A stretch of DNA of 64,000 bases from Chitinophaga eiseniae (GTDB taxonomy: Bacteria; Bacteroidota; Bacteroidia; Chitinophagales; Chitinophagaceae): positions 186,001 to 250,000 of the forward strand of contig NZ_FUWZ01000004.1 in the NCBI RefSeq assembly GCF_900167135.1. The letters run 5' to 3'. The translations under genes were made by a program, and so were the position numbers. The notes beneath the pieces are model-generated. The model saw nothing but the letters and a program-made list of their open reading frames with translations. It did not search any database and had not been told where the DNA came from. Below are positions 1 through 8,667 of the stretch, in pieces. Within the stretch, counting starts at the first letter, position 1; every line of letters begins with the position of its first letter.

Positions 1-1
1 G

Positions 2-415
2 GGCAGCAATTTCCCGGTACTGCGTTATGCCGATATCCTGTTGTTGCAGGCAGAGGCGCTTAATGAACAGGCATACAGCGCTGCTACCGGAGCCGGAACG
101 GCGTTCGGTTTCCTGAATGCCGTGCGTAAAAGGGCCGGGCTGCCGGAGAAAACAGTGGCGGAGCTGCCGGACCAGGCCAGTTTCCGCAACGCGGTGTTCC
201 GGGAACGGAGAACAGAGCTGGCCTTTGAAAATGACCGTTGGTTCGATCTGGCCCGTAGCACTAATGGGGTAGCGGTGTTACAGGCGCACCTGAAGCAGGA
301 GTACAACCTGGCTACGCCGGTATTAAATGCCGACCGTCTGCTGTTTCCGATACCACAGCGTGAAATCAATATACACAACGATCCCGCCAACTTCCCGCAG
401 AACAAAGGGTACTAG
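2..415 (+). CDS. SusD/RagB-family nutrient-binding lipoprotein, C-terminal fragment
   Basis: This is the last 137 codons of a gene that begins left of the window; the frame is open from base 2. SusD proteins are outer-membrane lipoproteins that cap a SusC TonB-dependent transporter and bind oligosaccharides or other ligands at the cell surface. The visible part holds the family's C-terminal signature: the LRYADILLLQAEALNE helix, an NAVRKRAGL segment, an RRTELAFENDRWFDLAR block, and the terminal LLFPIPQREI motif followed by N-P and a final G-Y. The same landmarks recur in the complete SusD proteins in this window. The partner SusC is presumably just upstream. Family is certain; the substrate cannot be inferred. 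Confidence 0.93.
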   Translation, partial: GSNFPVLRYADILLLQAEALNEQAYSAATGAGTAFGFLNAVRKRAGLPEKTVAELPDQASFRNAVFRERRTELAFENDRWFDLARSTNGVAVLQAHLKQEYNLATPVLNADRLLFPIPQREINIHNDPANFPQNKGY

Positions 416-606
416 TGGCGGGTAAGCAGGGGGCCATGAAACATGTTTATGCAGGCATATGGTGCGTGCTGCAGTCAGCGACAGCCGCCCGACAGCACCG
501 GACAGCACCCCGTGCTGATGACCCGCACACCTTATTCCTGCGCTACTTATGGCAAAGAAATTTCTCCCGGGAACGGTGTGATATTTTCCCTGCCCGTGCG
601 AATAAT

Positions 607-650
607 GTATAAAGACATCATCATTCTTTTTTTCGATGATGGCTTTATAC
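607..650. repeat. 16-base imperfect inverted repeat between the SusD fragment and the next gene
   Basis: The arms at 607-622 and 635-650 match at 15 of 16 positions around a 12-base T-rich loop. It lies about 190 bases after the SusD stop and 70 bases before the next start. It could be a late terminator, but the T-run is in the loop rather than after the stem, so a protein-binding palindrome is equally possible. The rest of 416-606 shows nothing recognisable. Confidence 0.5.
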
Positions 651-679
651 CGGGAGTCGTGCCTCCGGGGAACGGGGTG

Positions 680-716
680 TTGTCATCGTTCTGACAGTTT
701 CAATTTAGTACCTTCG
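680..716 (+). promoter_or_regulatory. candidate Bacteroidota promoter, near-leaderless
   Basis: A TAccTTCG box (709-716), close to the TAnnTTTG -7 consensus of Bacteroidota sigma-ABfA, ends four bases before the ATG at 721. A TTG lies at 680-682, but the 26-base spacer is longer than usual. If used, the transcript would have almost no 5' leader. Confidence 0.35.
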
Positions 717-720
717 CGGT

Positions 721-1527
721 ATGACGAGACAAGAAACCCAATTGACGGAAACGGATGTTCAATTATTGCAAAGCCTTGGCCAGGTGAAGGGGCGTCGTTT
801 GAGACTGCTGGTGTTTTTCACATGTGTGACGCTGGTTTTTGGATTGTTGTTGTTTATTCCTGCTGAAGCGGCTGGTTTCACCATTGGGGTGGCGTTGATC
901 TTTTTGCTGATGTTTTCGCTTTGTTATTTTATGTGGCGGGGCGTGTGGCTGATGCGGCGGCGGAGTCAGCGCAGTATTGATAATGGCCGCAAGGGGATTA
1001 TCGAGATGCAGTTAAAAGGGCTGCAGGCCAATGGCCGTGGCGGGGTGGATTATGTGGCGGACAGTGGTGAGGTGTACCGGCTGGCGGTACCGTTGCCGGG
1101 CGTGTCTGTTCTGGGCCGGCAGCTGGCTTCCTGGTATCCCGGGGTGATCGAGTACGCTGCGGGGGCTGTGGGTGAACGTGTGCAGTTGCATATCAGCGTT
1201 ACCGGCGTACTGCTGCGGGTGGTGTATCCGGATTCGCCTGCTGTCAAAGCACCGGCGGTATTAACGGAAACGGATAAACGGTTGGTGGGCGAGCACCGCG
1301 ACGGGGAGAAAATGATTATTATAGGAAAAATTACGGAAGTACTGGTCCCTTTACAACGGGGTAAAGGGCTTCATGACACGTATATTCGTATCGGTGATAC
1401 CCTTTATCTGCTGAAACCTCTGCGGCAGACGGAGCACCCTGTCAGCCCCGGGCTGGAAGTGCATCTGCATGTACTTCCGGGAAGAAATGGCGAGGCTGAC
1501 AAAGTGTTGTACCTGTTGGGCGCCTAG
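721..1527 (+). CDS. unknown membrane protein with two N-terminal transmembrane helices
   Basis: I do not recognise this 268-residue protein. Two hydrophobic segments (about residues 28-48 and 53-75), separated by a short PAEAAG turn, are followed by an arginine-rich stretch (WLMRRRSQR), which suggests that the rest of the chain is cytoplasmic. The roughly 190-residue remainder is rich in beta-prone segments and holds two similar halves (GRGGVDYVADSGEVYRL and GKITEVLVPLQRGKGLHDTY with IRIGDTLYLL), perhaps two small OB-like or SH3-like modules. It stands alone between a SusD gene and a convergent lipase gene. It is real by length, codon use and an adjacent promoter-like box; its function is unknown. 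Confidence 0.75.
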   Translation: MTRQETQLTETDVQLLQSLGQVKGRRLRLLVFFTCVTLVFGLLLFIPAEAAGFTIGVALIFLLMFSLCYFMWRGVWLMRRRSQRSIDNGRKGIIEMQLKGLQANGRGGVDYVADSGEVYRLAVPLPGVSVLGRQLASWYPGVIEYAAGAVGERVQLHISVTGVLLRVVYPDSPAVKAPAVLTETDKRLVGEHRDGEKMIIIGKITEVLVPLQRGKGLHDTYIRIGDTLYLLKPLRQTEHPVSPGLEVHLHVLPGRNGEADKVLYLLGA

Positions 1528-1627
1528 TGGTCCTTTCAGCTGAAGATGACTACGCTGCTTTCAGACTGTCAGCCGGATTGGTCATGGCGCGTCCGTTTTT
1601 TGAGACAGCCGTCTTCAATTTCGCACG

Positions 1628-2542
1628 TTACCAGTTGCCGTCGGGATATTGTTGCAGGATGGTTTTGGCGCGCAGCTGTCCCTGTTTCATCCAGGCCTGC
1701 ATCAGCAGCCGGTCAAAACGCAGACCGGTGGGGAAATCGGGGTCCAGTTCGGCTTCGGGGCTGATGTAATAAACCCTCACCGGCGCCGTGGCTGTCTGCT
1801 GGAAATTACGCAGCACTTCCAGATCGTTTTCCCGTACGTCCTGTATGAAGATGGTGACGGCGCGTAAGAGCACATCCAGCAAACCGGTATAGTTGCTGTT
1901 GCCTGGTTGCTGGGCATCCGGATTATTGCTGAGTATATAAATACGGTGTTCCTGCCCGGGGGGAAGATTGGTGACGACTGTACGGGTAGGGATCACTTCG
2001 CGGTTGCCGCCGTCTACATACTGAAGACCGTTGATGGTCACCGGAGGCATAAAAACAGCCTGGTTGCTGCTGCTTTGCAGCGCTTTCACCAGCATGTCGG
2101 TGGAATTGATGACGAGGTTATCGTAATGGAGGCCTGCCTGTATAGGATGGGAGGAGAAGATGCTGAGGCGTCCTGTTTGCAGGCAGACAGCGTTGAGGCA
2201 CAGCACGGAAGAGGATTGCCGTATGGTGTTCCAGGCGGCAGCGTCCATCTGTTGACGGATCTGGTTTTCCAGCGGCGTGGTATCGTACAGGTAGGGTTTG
2301 TTGTTGAGGATGTTATCGATGGCGTTTTGTTTGTTGAGGATGTCTGCATTACTGTTGCTCAGGTAGATATCCGTCACCGCTGGTATTTTACCGGCTGCCA
2401 CCATGGCGGCTATAAGGGCGCCGGTGCTGGTGCCGCTGATGAGGTCGAAAGAGCGGATGCCGGTGGTGGCCATCAGTTGCCGGAGGGCGCCCACGCTGAA
2501 AGCGCCTTTGGCGCCGCCTCCGCTGGTGATAAGTACGTTCAT
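1628..2542 (-). CDS. patatin-like phospholipase
   Basis: A 304-residue serine acyl hydrolase of the patatin family, which cleaves acyl ester bonds of phospholipids or other lipids with a Ser-Asp dyad. The sequence shows the glycine-rich oxyanion loop SGGGAKGAF (residues 7-15), the nucleophile elbow G-T-S-T-G (Ser39), and the catalytic aspartate in YVDGGN (Asp177). There is no signal peptide or lipid anchor, so a cytoplasmic location is likely unless a non-Sec route is used. Its ATG overlaps the stop of the upstream gene (ATGA at 2539-2542), so the two are almost certainly translated together. Its substrate is unknown. Confidence 0.9.
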   Translation of the reverse strand: MNVLITSGGGAKGAFSVGALRQLMATTGIRSFDLISGTSTGALIAAMVAAGKIPAVTDIYLSNSNADILNKQNAIDNILNNKPYLYDTTPLENQIRQQMDAAAWNTIRQSSSVLCLNAVCLQTGRLSIFSSHPIQAGLHYDNLVINSTDMLVKALQSSSNQAVFMPPVTINGLQYVDGGNREVIPTRTVVTNLPPGQEHRIYILSNNPDAQQPGNSNYTGLLDVLLRAVTIFIQDVRENDLEVLRNFQQTATAPVRVYYISPEAELDPDFPTGLRFDRLLMQAWMKQGQLRAKTILQQYPDGNW

Positions 2543-3378
2543 GATCTTTTTTTGAAAGGCTGATGAAACAGGACGAGGCCAACGGCAAAGCCCATGCGGG
2601 CGGATTTCAGTTCATTGTTGACCGACAGGTTGAGGCCAAAAGGCCCCAGCTGTACTTCCGCTCCCAGTGCCACCTGGTTAAAGTGAACGAAGCTGGTATT
2701 GTATTCCGTATAGGCGTTAATGTTACCGACGCCGATGGGGATCTTTTTGACGGAGATATCGGTGAGCCGGACAGCCACCCGCGTACTCAGCGTGGTATAA
2801 AACGTATTGCCGCGGAGGAAGACAGCGGGGCCGGCCATCAGGCGAAGGCGGCCGCCGCATTGCCCGGCGCGGGCGAACGTGTAACTGAGGTAACCGCGGA
2901 GAGTACCGAGGTAGGCCACCTGGTTGCTCAGGATGTTGGCGGCGCCCTGACTAAGCTCGAAGCGCCTTTCCAGCCCGTTGCAGAATTCCGACGAAGGAAA
3001 ATCGGGGTGGGCGATGTGTTGCCGGTTCATATACACAAGCCACTGAAATACGTTATTGGCTTCATCGTCCGGCAGCGCGTCCGCGAAGCAGGTACCATTG
3101 AGCGTATCGTTGATGAAAGTGGCGGTTTGCCGGCTGACCCGGACGAAATCCTCGTAGCTTTGCGGATTTCTTCGCTGCAGCTGTGCCAGCAGCTGTTCGT
3201 TGGCGCTGTCCTGCGGCTGGTATTTTCCGAGGGTTTTCGTGAGCGCAGATATGGTTTGTGCATAGGATACCGCTTTAGCTCTGCAGGTGGCGTTGTCACA
3301 GCATTTTTCGGTCGTTTGTGCAGTGAGCTCCCGGATACTGCCTATGCATAGTAACAATAGCAGCAGGGTATTTTTCAT
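2539..3378 (-). CDS. exported protein of unknown function, co-transcribed with the patatin gene
   Basis: The protein has about 279 residues when started at the ATG at 3378. I chose this over the longer frame (to 3435) because it begins exactly at a typical Sec signal peptide (MKNTLLLLLLCIGS, cleavage near LTAQ). The N-terminal half is helical and contains cysteines (CCDNATCR). The C-terminal half (about residues 165-275) has alternating hydrophobic beta-strands ending in VGLVLFHQPF and resembles a small outer-membrane beta-barrel. Translational coupling (ATGA) to the lipase suggests a shared job, perhaps presenting or housing an envelope lipase, but that is inference. No family was recognised. 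Confidence 0.7.
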   Translation of the reverse strand: MKNTLLLLLLCIGSIRELTAQTTEKCCDNATCRAKAVSYAQTISALTKTLGKYQPQDSANEQLLAQLQRRNPQSYEDFVRVSRQTATFINDTLNGTCFADALPDDEANNVFQWLVYMNRQHIAHPDFPSSEFCNGLERRFELSQGAANILSNQVAYLGTLRGYLSYTFARAGQCGGRLRLMAGPAVFLRGNTFYTTLSTRVAVRLTDISVKKIPIGVGNINAYTEYNTSFVHFNQVALGAEVQLGPFGLNLSVNNELKSARMGFAVGLVLFHQPFKKRS

Positions 3379-3431
3379 AACAGGAAGGTAGAGCTTTTCA
3401 GGCAAAGCAGCAATGCAGTCACGCAAAGTGC

Positions 3432-3480
3432 GCAAAGATTTTAGCTACTTTGTGCTCTTGCCGTCCGCTAAAATCTTTGC
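3432..3480. repeat. 14-base perfect inverted repeat in a divergent intergenic region
   Basis: The arms GCAAAGATTTTAGC (3432-3445) and GCTAAAATCTTTGC (3467-3480) are exact reverse complements with a 21-base loop. Extra CGCAAAG and TTTGCA copies flank the arms. It sits between the divergent starts at 3378 and 3541. It could be an operator, or a dispersed intergenic repeat of the GCAAAG type. Confidence 0.6.
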
Positions 3481-3540
3481 ATTCTTTGCAAGAAAATTTG
3501 AGTAGTTTACCCCGGTGCACGTATTATTAAAAATCACGGT

Positions 3541-4095
3541 ATGGGAGACGCTGAAGTAAACACCCTATGGCAGGCGGTTTGCGGAGCGGATGATCAGTCG
3601 GCGTTCCGTACGTTATTCGATGGTTTCTACCAGCGGCTGGTCCGCTTTGCGGCCGACCTGGCAGGAACCCGTGAGGCAGCGGAAGAGATCGTGTCGGATG
3701 TTTTTGTGCAGTTATGGAAAAACCGCCGGCAAACGGGAGGGGTTATACGGCTGAAGACCTACTTATATACCGCTGTCCGTCACCGCAGCTATAATTATGT
3801 ACGGGACCATCAGCAGCACCGGTGGCTGGGGCTCGATAGTATTGAGGAGCCGGCGGAAACGGGGCAGCATCCCTCACTGGAATGGAAAGAGCTGCAACAG
3901 CAACTGGATGCCGCGGTAGACCGCCTGTCGCCACAATGCAGGACCGTTTTTCGCATGGTCCGGGAAGAAGGATTTAAATATAAAGAGGTAGCGGCCATCC
4001 TGGATATTTCACCGCGCACCGTGGAGACCCAGCTGGTGCGGGCTGTGACACGTCTCCGGGAAACGCTGCAGGCGGTGCAGCATCCTGTACGGTGA
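3541..4095 (+). CDS. ECF RNA polymerase sigma factor, FecI/SigK-like
   Basis: A 184-residue extracytoplasmic-function sigma factor. Region 2 (about residues 20-88) contains the DLAGTREAAEEIVSDVFVQLW helix and the RLKTYLYTAVRHRSYNYVRD DNA-melting segment. Region 4 (about residues 118-170) ends in a helix-turn-helix, KEVAAILDISPRTVETQL. It is the first gene of a sigma-FecR-SusC-SusD operon. By analogy with FecI, FecR holds it until the STN-bearing SusC (5421) binds ligand, after which it transcribes the transporter genes. The start is supported by length and family alignment; no Shine-Dalgarno site is present, which is normal for the phylum. Confidence 0.92.
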   Translation: MGDAEVNTLWQAVCGADDQSAFRTLFDGFYQRLVRFAADLAGTREAAEEIVSDVFVQLWKNRRQTGGVIRLKTYLYTAVRHRSYNYVRDHQQHRWLGLDSIEEPAETGQHPSLEWKELQQQLDAAVDRLSPQCRTVFRMVREEGFKYKEVAAILDISPRTVETQLVRAVTRLRETLQAVQHPVR

Positions 4096-4200
4096 TTTCC
4101 CCCAATTCCCCATCGTTCAAAATTTTTTTTTACTGTCTGTAGGTAATCGTCGTTTTTTTCGTGTCTGGTTATCCGGAGAGCACTTCTTTCCGGAAGAATA

Positions 4201-5256
4201 ATGACAGATGAACAACGCCTGAATGAACTGATTACTGCCCGGCTGGCCGGCACCATAGACACGGATGGGATGGCTGAGCTGGAATCCCTGTTGCAGCGAT
4301 ATCCCGAACAGCGGGCTTCGTACTCCCTGCTGGAACAATATTGGGACGCCGTCCCGGTAGCCGGTCAGGCGCCCGGAGATATTTTCCGGGACATCATGGC
4401 CGTGGCGGAGCCTGCCCACCCATCTCCCGAAAAAACAATAAAAAAAGGGGGGATCTACCGGCTCCGCTGGTACTGGGGAGCAGCGGCAGTCACGTTGCTG
4501 GGCTTATTCTTTTTATTCAGGCCCGACGGGAGGGCATATCAGCAGGTGGTGCGAACAGCCGACGGGGAACGGAAAACCTTCCGTTTGTCAGATGCCAGTA
4601 CGGTACACCTCAACGGCGGCAGCCAGCTGCGTTGCGTACTGGACGGCTCCGGCCGCGAGCTGTGGCTGGAAGGAGAGGCTTATTTTGAGGTGGCGCCGGA
4701 CCCGGCCCGCCCTTTTGTGGTGCACGCTTCCGGCGTTAATATCCACGCACTGGGCACCGCTTTTAACGTAAAAGCCTATCACGGGCAACCCTCCTGTGAA
4801 ACCACGCTGCTCGAAGGCGCCGTGGAAGTCTATGCCGATAAAACACCTGATAGCAGGATACGCCTGCGCCCCTACGAAAAAGTATCGCTCGACGGTACGG
4901 CCTCTATCGCCGCGCCGATAAAAAAGATAAACCTGAAAACCATACGCGCCGGCGCCCCGGCGACATTACCGGTCGCTACACCACTGGCTGACAGCAGTCT
5001 GACGGAAACGGCCTGGGTCAGCAACCGGCTGCAATTTGACGAAATGGACTTTGAAGAGCTGGCCCGCCTGCTGCAACGCTGGTACGGCGTAAGCATCACT
5101 TTCCGGGATGAAAAACCGAAGCACTATGTCTTCAGCGGCGCCTTTGCCGGGGAAACCGTCACACAGGCGCTGGACGCCCTGCAGCTGACAGAGGATTTCC
5201 GCTATGAAGTACAGGGCAACAACATTACCATATTTGGCACGTCAACAAAAAAATAA
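4201..5256 (+). CDS. FecR-family anti-sigma/sigma regulator
   Basis: A 351-residue inner-membrane regulator. A cytoplasmic N-terminal domain (residues 1-85) precedes one transmembrane helix (about 95-110, YWGAAAVTLLGLFFLF). The periplasmic part holds the FecR core (about 120-220, with LSDASTVHLNGGS, GEAYFEVA and FVVHASGVNIHALGTAFNV) and a C-terminal DUF4974/STN-like module (about 280-345, FDEMDFEELARLLQRWYGV). It lies 105 bases after the sigma gene and 164 bases before the SusC gene. It should relay contact with the STN domain of that SusC to the sigma factor. Assignment is confident; the inducing ligand is unknown. Confidence 0.92.
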   Translation: MTDEQRLNELITARLAGTIDTDGMAELESLLQRYPEQRASYSLLEQYWDAVPVAGQAPGDIFRDIMAVAEPAHPSPEKTIKKGGIYRLRWYWGAAAVTLLGLFFLFRPDGRAYQQVVRTADGERKTFRLSDASTVHLNGGSQLRCVLDGSGRELWLEGEAYFEVAPDPARPFVVHASGVNIHALGTAFNVKAYHGQPSCETTLLEGAVEVYADKTPDSRIRLRPYEKVSLDGTASIAAPIKKINLKTIRAGAPATLPVATPLADSSLTETAWVSNRLQFDEMDFEELARLLQRWYGVSITFRDEKPKHYVFSGAFAGETVTQALDALQLTEDFRYEVQGNNITIFGTSTKK

Positions 5257-5420
5257 GCAGCAAAAAACGTTATGAATCCTTAAAACACAGTAGAACAACA
5301 CAGAAAAAAAACAGGAAATGCTACGAACATTTCCTGCTATTCCAGGTAAAGAAACAATGCATATCCCCTTTGGCCGGGCGGACAAGGCATTGTTATTTTC
5401 TCACCCATCATCACAAATTT

Positions 5421-8400
5421 ATGCAAAATGTCAACCAATCGCGTTGTCGCCGGCGAAGAACGGCGGTACTAAAGCCTCTAGTCATTATGAAGCTGTCATT
5501 TATTATTGTTTTAATCTCCTGTATGCAGGTGGCTGCCAGCGGCTATTCCCAGCGCCGGGTGACCCTGTCGGTCAAAGACACGGAGATCAAAAAAGTGCTG
5601 GACCGGATCTCCGGACAGACAGACGTACGTTTCCTGTACAGCGACCGTAAAGTGGACCTGCACCGGAAAGTAAGCCTCAACGCGGAAGCAGAACCGCTGC
5701 CCGTACTGCTGGACAAGCTGCTGGCCGGTAGCGGGTTTACCTATAAAGAACTGGAAAACAAACTGGTGGTCATCATCCCGGAAAATACCGGCTGGGAAAA
5801 CATCCAGGTAAAAGGAAAGGTGACCGGCGCCGATGATGGCAGCCCTCTGCCGGGGGTAACGGTACAGGTGAAAGGCACGGCCATCGGCACGCTGACGGAT
5901 GAAAACGGTAACTTTCAGCTGAATGCGCCCGCCGGCGGCACCCTGCTGTTCCGCTACGTAGGCTACGATCAGCTGGAAATGCCGGTGAAAGGCAATATGC
6001 AGGTGCAGCTGAAAAAATCTTCCAGCGCCCTCTCCGAAGTGGTGGTGGTAGGCTACGGTACCACCCAGAAAAAAGACCTCACAGGGTCTGTGGTGAGCGT
6101 TGCTCCCAAAGACTTCAACAAAGGTATCATCAGCAACCCCGTACAGGTACTGCAGGGCAAAGTGGCTGGTCTGGTTATCAGTAAACCCGGCGGCAACCCC
6201 AACGGAAAAATCAGTATCCGGCTCAGAGGCGCCTCCTCGCTGTCGGCCAGCAGCCAGCCACTGTTTGTGGTGGACGGCATCCCCGGGATAGATATCAACG
6301 TGGTGCCGCCCGATGATATCGTGTCCATCGATGTGCTGAAAGACGCTTCCGCAGCGGCGATCTACGGCTCCCGCGGCGCCAACGGCGTTATCATCGTCAC
6401 CACCCGCCGTGGTAAAGAGGGCGCCCCGCAGGTATCGTACAGCGGTTATGTAGGCTTCGACCAGATCGCCAATACCTACGACGTACTGAACGCCGACCAA
6501 TACCGGAAATACCTGAAGGATAACAATATAGACCCCAACGGGTTTGACCTCGGCGCCAGCACCAACTGGCAGAAGGCCATCACCCGCACAGGCGTAAGCC
6601 ATAGCCACAACCTCTCCATGGGCGGCGGCAAAGGAGATACCCGCTACAGCGCCTCTGTCAACTATCTCAACAACGAAGGCGTGGTGATCAACTCCGGACT
6701 CGAACGTATCATCGGCCGCATCACGCTGGACCAGGGCATCTTCGATAACCGCCTCCGCATTGGCCTGTCTATGAACTACGTAGGGGAGAAGAACCGCTAC
6801 CAGGGCCTGAATCCTGACGACCAGGGCGATAACCGTCTCTGGGAGCAGTCCATCGCCTACAACCCCACCGCACCTATCTACAAACCCGATGGCACCTACT
6901 TCGAAAAACTGGACATCAATGATAACTATAACCCGGTAGCGCTGGCCAACCAGATCAAACATCAGCGTGCCTTCAATAAATTTATCGGGTCCGCCAAGAT
7001 CACCTACGACATTACGAAAAATCTGACCTACGACCTGTTATTGGGACTGGAAAGAGCTTCCAGCGACAGAGGCATGTATTATTCCAAAAAGTCCCCGGTG
7101 ATCGAAGGCGCAGGCAGCAACGGCACCGCCACCCGAGAATCCAAAACATGGGACAACAAAACACTGGAAACCTATTTCACGTACGCCAAACAATGGCGGC
7201 AGCACAACCTGAAACTGACTGCCGGTTATTCCTATCAGAATTTCTACACCAATTCCATGAATGCCGGTAACACCCAGTTTGTGTCTGATATCTTCGGATA
7301 TGATAACCTGGGCGCCGGCCAGGCAGACCTGCCCACCGTGGGTTCCGGAGCAGGGGAGAACGCATTGGTGTCCTTTATCGGTCGCGCTTTCTATAGCTAT
7401 CACGATAAATACCTGCTCACCGCTACCGTCCGCCGTGACGGGTCCACCCGTTTCGGCCGTGATAAAAAATGGGGCACCTTTCCGTCAGCCTCCTTCGCAT
7501 GGCGTATGACACAGGAACCATTCCTCGCCGGCAGCTCCTGGCTGGAAGACCTGAAACTACGTGTAGGCTACGGCGTTACTGGTAACCAGGAAATCGAGAA
7601 CTATAAATCGCCGCTGACCTACAGTCCCGGTGGTAAAGTGCTGGACAACGGCCGCTGGGTAACATCCTACAAAATCGGACAAAATGAAAATGCCAACCTG
7701 CGCTGGGAGTCCACCGCGCAGTTCAATGCCGGCATCGACTTCAGCCTGTTCAAAGGCCGGCTGACCGGTACCCTCGAATACTACGACAAGCGCACCAAAG
7801 ACCTGTTGTTTAACTACAATGTGCCCTCTCCGCCATACCTGTTCCCCACTATCCTGGCCAACGTTGGACAGATCAGCAACAAGGGGGTGGAACTATCACT
7901 CAGCGCAGGTGTCGTCCAGCAGAAAGATTTCAGCTGGGATGTGTCGTTCAACATCTCCCGCAACTACAACGAGATCCTGTCCATCGCCAACGACCAGTTT
8001 AAAAGCGATGCTATCTATTCCGGTACTGTGGGCGCCCGCGGCCTTACCGCCGTACAAATCGTAAAGGTGGTTCCGGGGTATTCTATCGGTACCTTCTATA
8101 TCCCGCAGTATGACGGCGTGGACGCCAACGGCAATCAGCAGTTCAAAGACCTCGACGGCAACGGTTCCTTCGACTTCCGCAGCGACAGCCGCGTGGCCGG
8201 TAACGGTCTGCCTAAATACCAGGCCGGTCTCGCCAATACTTTCCGGTACAAAAACTTCGACCTCAATTTCCTCCTGCGCAGCCTGTTCGGCTACCAGATC
8301 TTTAACGCTACAGAACTGGTGCTTGGCGACCGTTTCAGCCGCCTGCCCGGAAGGAATATCATCGCCAAATATGCCGACAGCAATATCCGGGGAACGTACG

Positions 8401-8660
8401 TGTCTGACCGCTTTATTGAAAATGGCGCATTTCTGCGGCTGGACAACTTCACCCTCGGCTATAACATCCCTGCGGCCAACAGTAAACGGTTCGCCAACCC
8501 ACGTGTATATGTCTCCGGGCAGAATCTCTTTATCCTGACCGCTTATTCCGGCCTGGACCCGGAGATGCCCATCGACGGGCTTGCACCCGGTATCGATAAC
8601 CGGAACGTATATCCGAAAACACGCTCTCTCGCAGTGGGCTTTACGGTGAACTTTAAATAA
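5421..8660 (+). CDS. SusC/RagA TonB-dependent transporter with STN signalling domain
   Basis: A 1079-residue outer-membrane importer. I start it at the ATG at 5421, which gives the usual Chitinophaga-type leader: a basic stretch RCRRRR followed by a signal peptide ending near SGYSQ. Domain order: STN (about residues 45-117, VTLSVKDTEIKKVL), a carboxypeptidase-D-like beta-sandwich (about 125-205, GKVTGADDGSPLPGV), the linker VVVVGYGT, the plug (about 215-345, with FVVDGIPG, LKDASAAAIYGSRGANG), then the 22-strand barrel ending in F-K. The STN domain is what a cell-surface-signalling receptor needs to contact FecR, matching the operon. The downstream SusD starts 8 bases after the stop. Substrate unknown. 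Confidence 0.95.
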   Translation: MQNVNQSRCRRRRTAVLKPLVIMKLSFIIVLISCMQVAASGYSQRRVTLSVKDTEIKKVLDRISGQTDVRFLYSDRKVDLHRKVSLNAEAEPLPVLLDKLLAGSGFTYKELENKLVVIIPENTGWENIQVKGKVTGADDGSPLPGVTVQVKGTAIGTLTDENGNFQLNAPAGGTLLFRYVGYDQLEMPVKGNMQVQLKKSSSALSEVVVVGYGTTQKKDLTGSVVSVAPKDFNKGIISNPVQVLQGKVAGLVISKPGGNPNGKISIRLRGASSLSASSQPLFVVDGIPGIDINVVPPDDIVSIDVLKDASAAAIYGSRGANGVIIVTTRRGKEGAPQVSYSGYVGFDQIANTYDVLNADQYRKYLKDNNIDPNGFDLGASTNWQKAITRTGVSHSHNLSMGGGKGDTRYSASVNYLNNEGVVINSGLERIIGRITLDQGIFDNRLRIGLSMNYVGEKNRYQGLNPDDQGDNRLWEQSIAYNPTAPIYKPDGTYFEKLDINDNYNPVALANQIKHQRAFNKFIGSAKITYDITKNLTYDLLLGLERASSDRGMYYSKKSPVIEGAGSNGTATRESKTWDNKTLETYFTYAKQWRQHNLKLTAGYSYQNFYTNSMNAGNTQFVSDIFGYDNLGAGQADLPTVGSGAGENALVSFIGRAFYSYHDKYLLTATVRRDGSTRFGRDKKWGTFPSASFAWRMTQEPFLAGSSWLEDLKLRVGYGVTGNQEIENYKSPLTYSPGGKVLDNGRWVTSYKIGQNENANLRWESTAQFNAGIDFSLFKGRLTGTLEYYDKRTKDLLFNYNVPSPPYLFPTILANVGQISNKGVELSLSAGVVQQKDFSWDVSFNISRNYNEILSIANDQFKSDAIYSGTVGARGLTAVQIVKVVPGYSIGTFYIPQYDGVDANGNQQFKDLDGNGSFDFRSDSRVAGNGLPKYQAGLANTFRYKNFDLNFLLRSLFGYQIFNATELVLGDRFSRLPGRNIIAKYADSNIRGTYVSDRFIENGAFLRLDNFTLGYNIPAANSKRFANPRVYVSGQNLFILTAYSGLDPEMPIDGLAPGIDNRNVYPKTRSLAVGFTVNFK

Positions 8661-8667
8661 AACGATC

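Noticed and set aside
415..694. short plus-strand frames of 65 and 83 codons after the SusD fragment
   Set aside because: No start context, no family resemblance, and cysteine-rich random composition. The region contains an inverted repeat and a promoter-like box instead.
1907..2563. 218-codon plus-strand frame
   Set aside because: It is antisense to the patatin gene, whose catalytic motifs are intact on the minus strand.
5511..6962. 483-codon minus-strand open frame
   Set aside because: It lies wholly inside the SusC gene in the opposite strand. Its translation is rich in Val, Gly, Ala, His and Gln without any family motif, typical of a shadow of a GC-rich coding strand.
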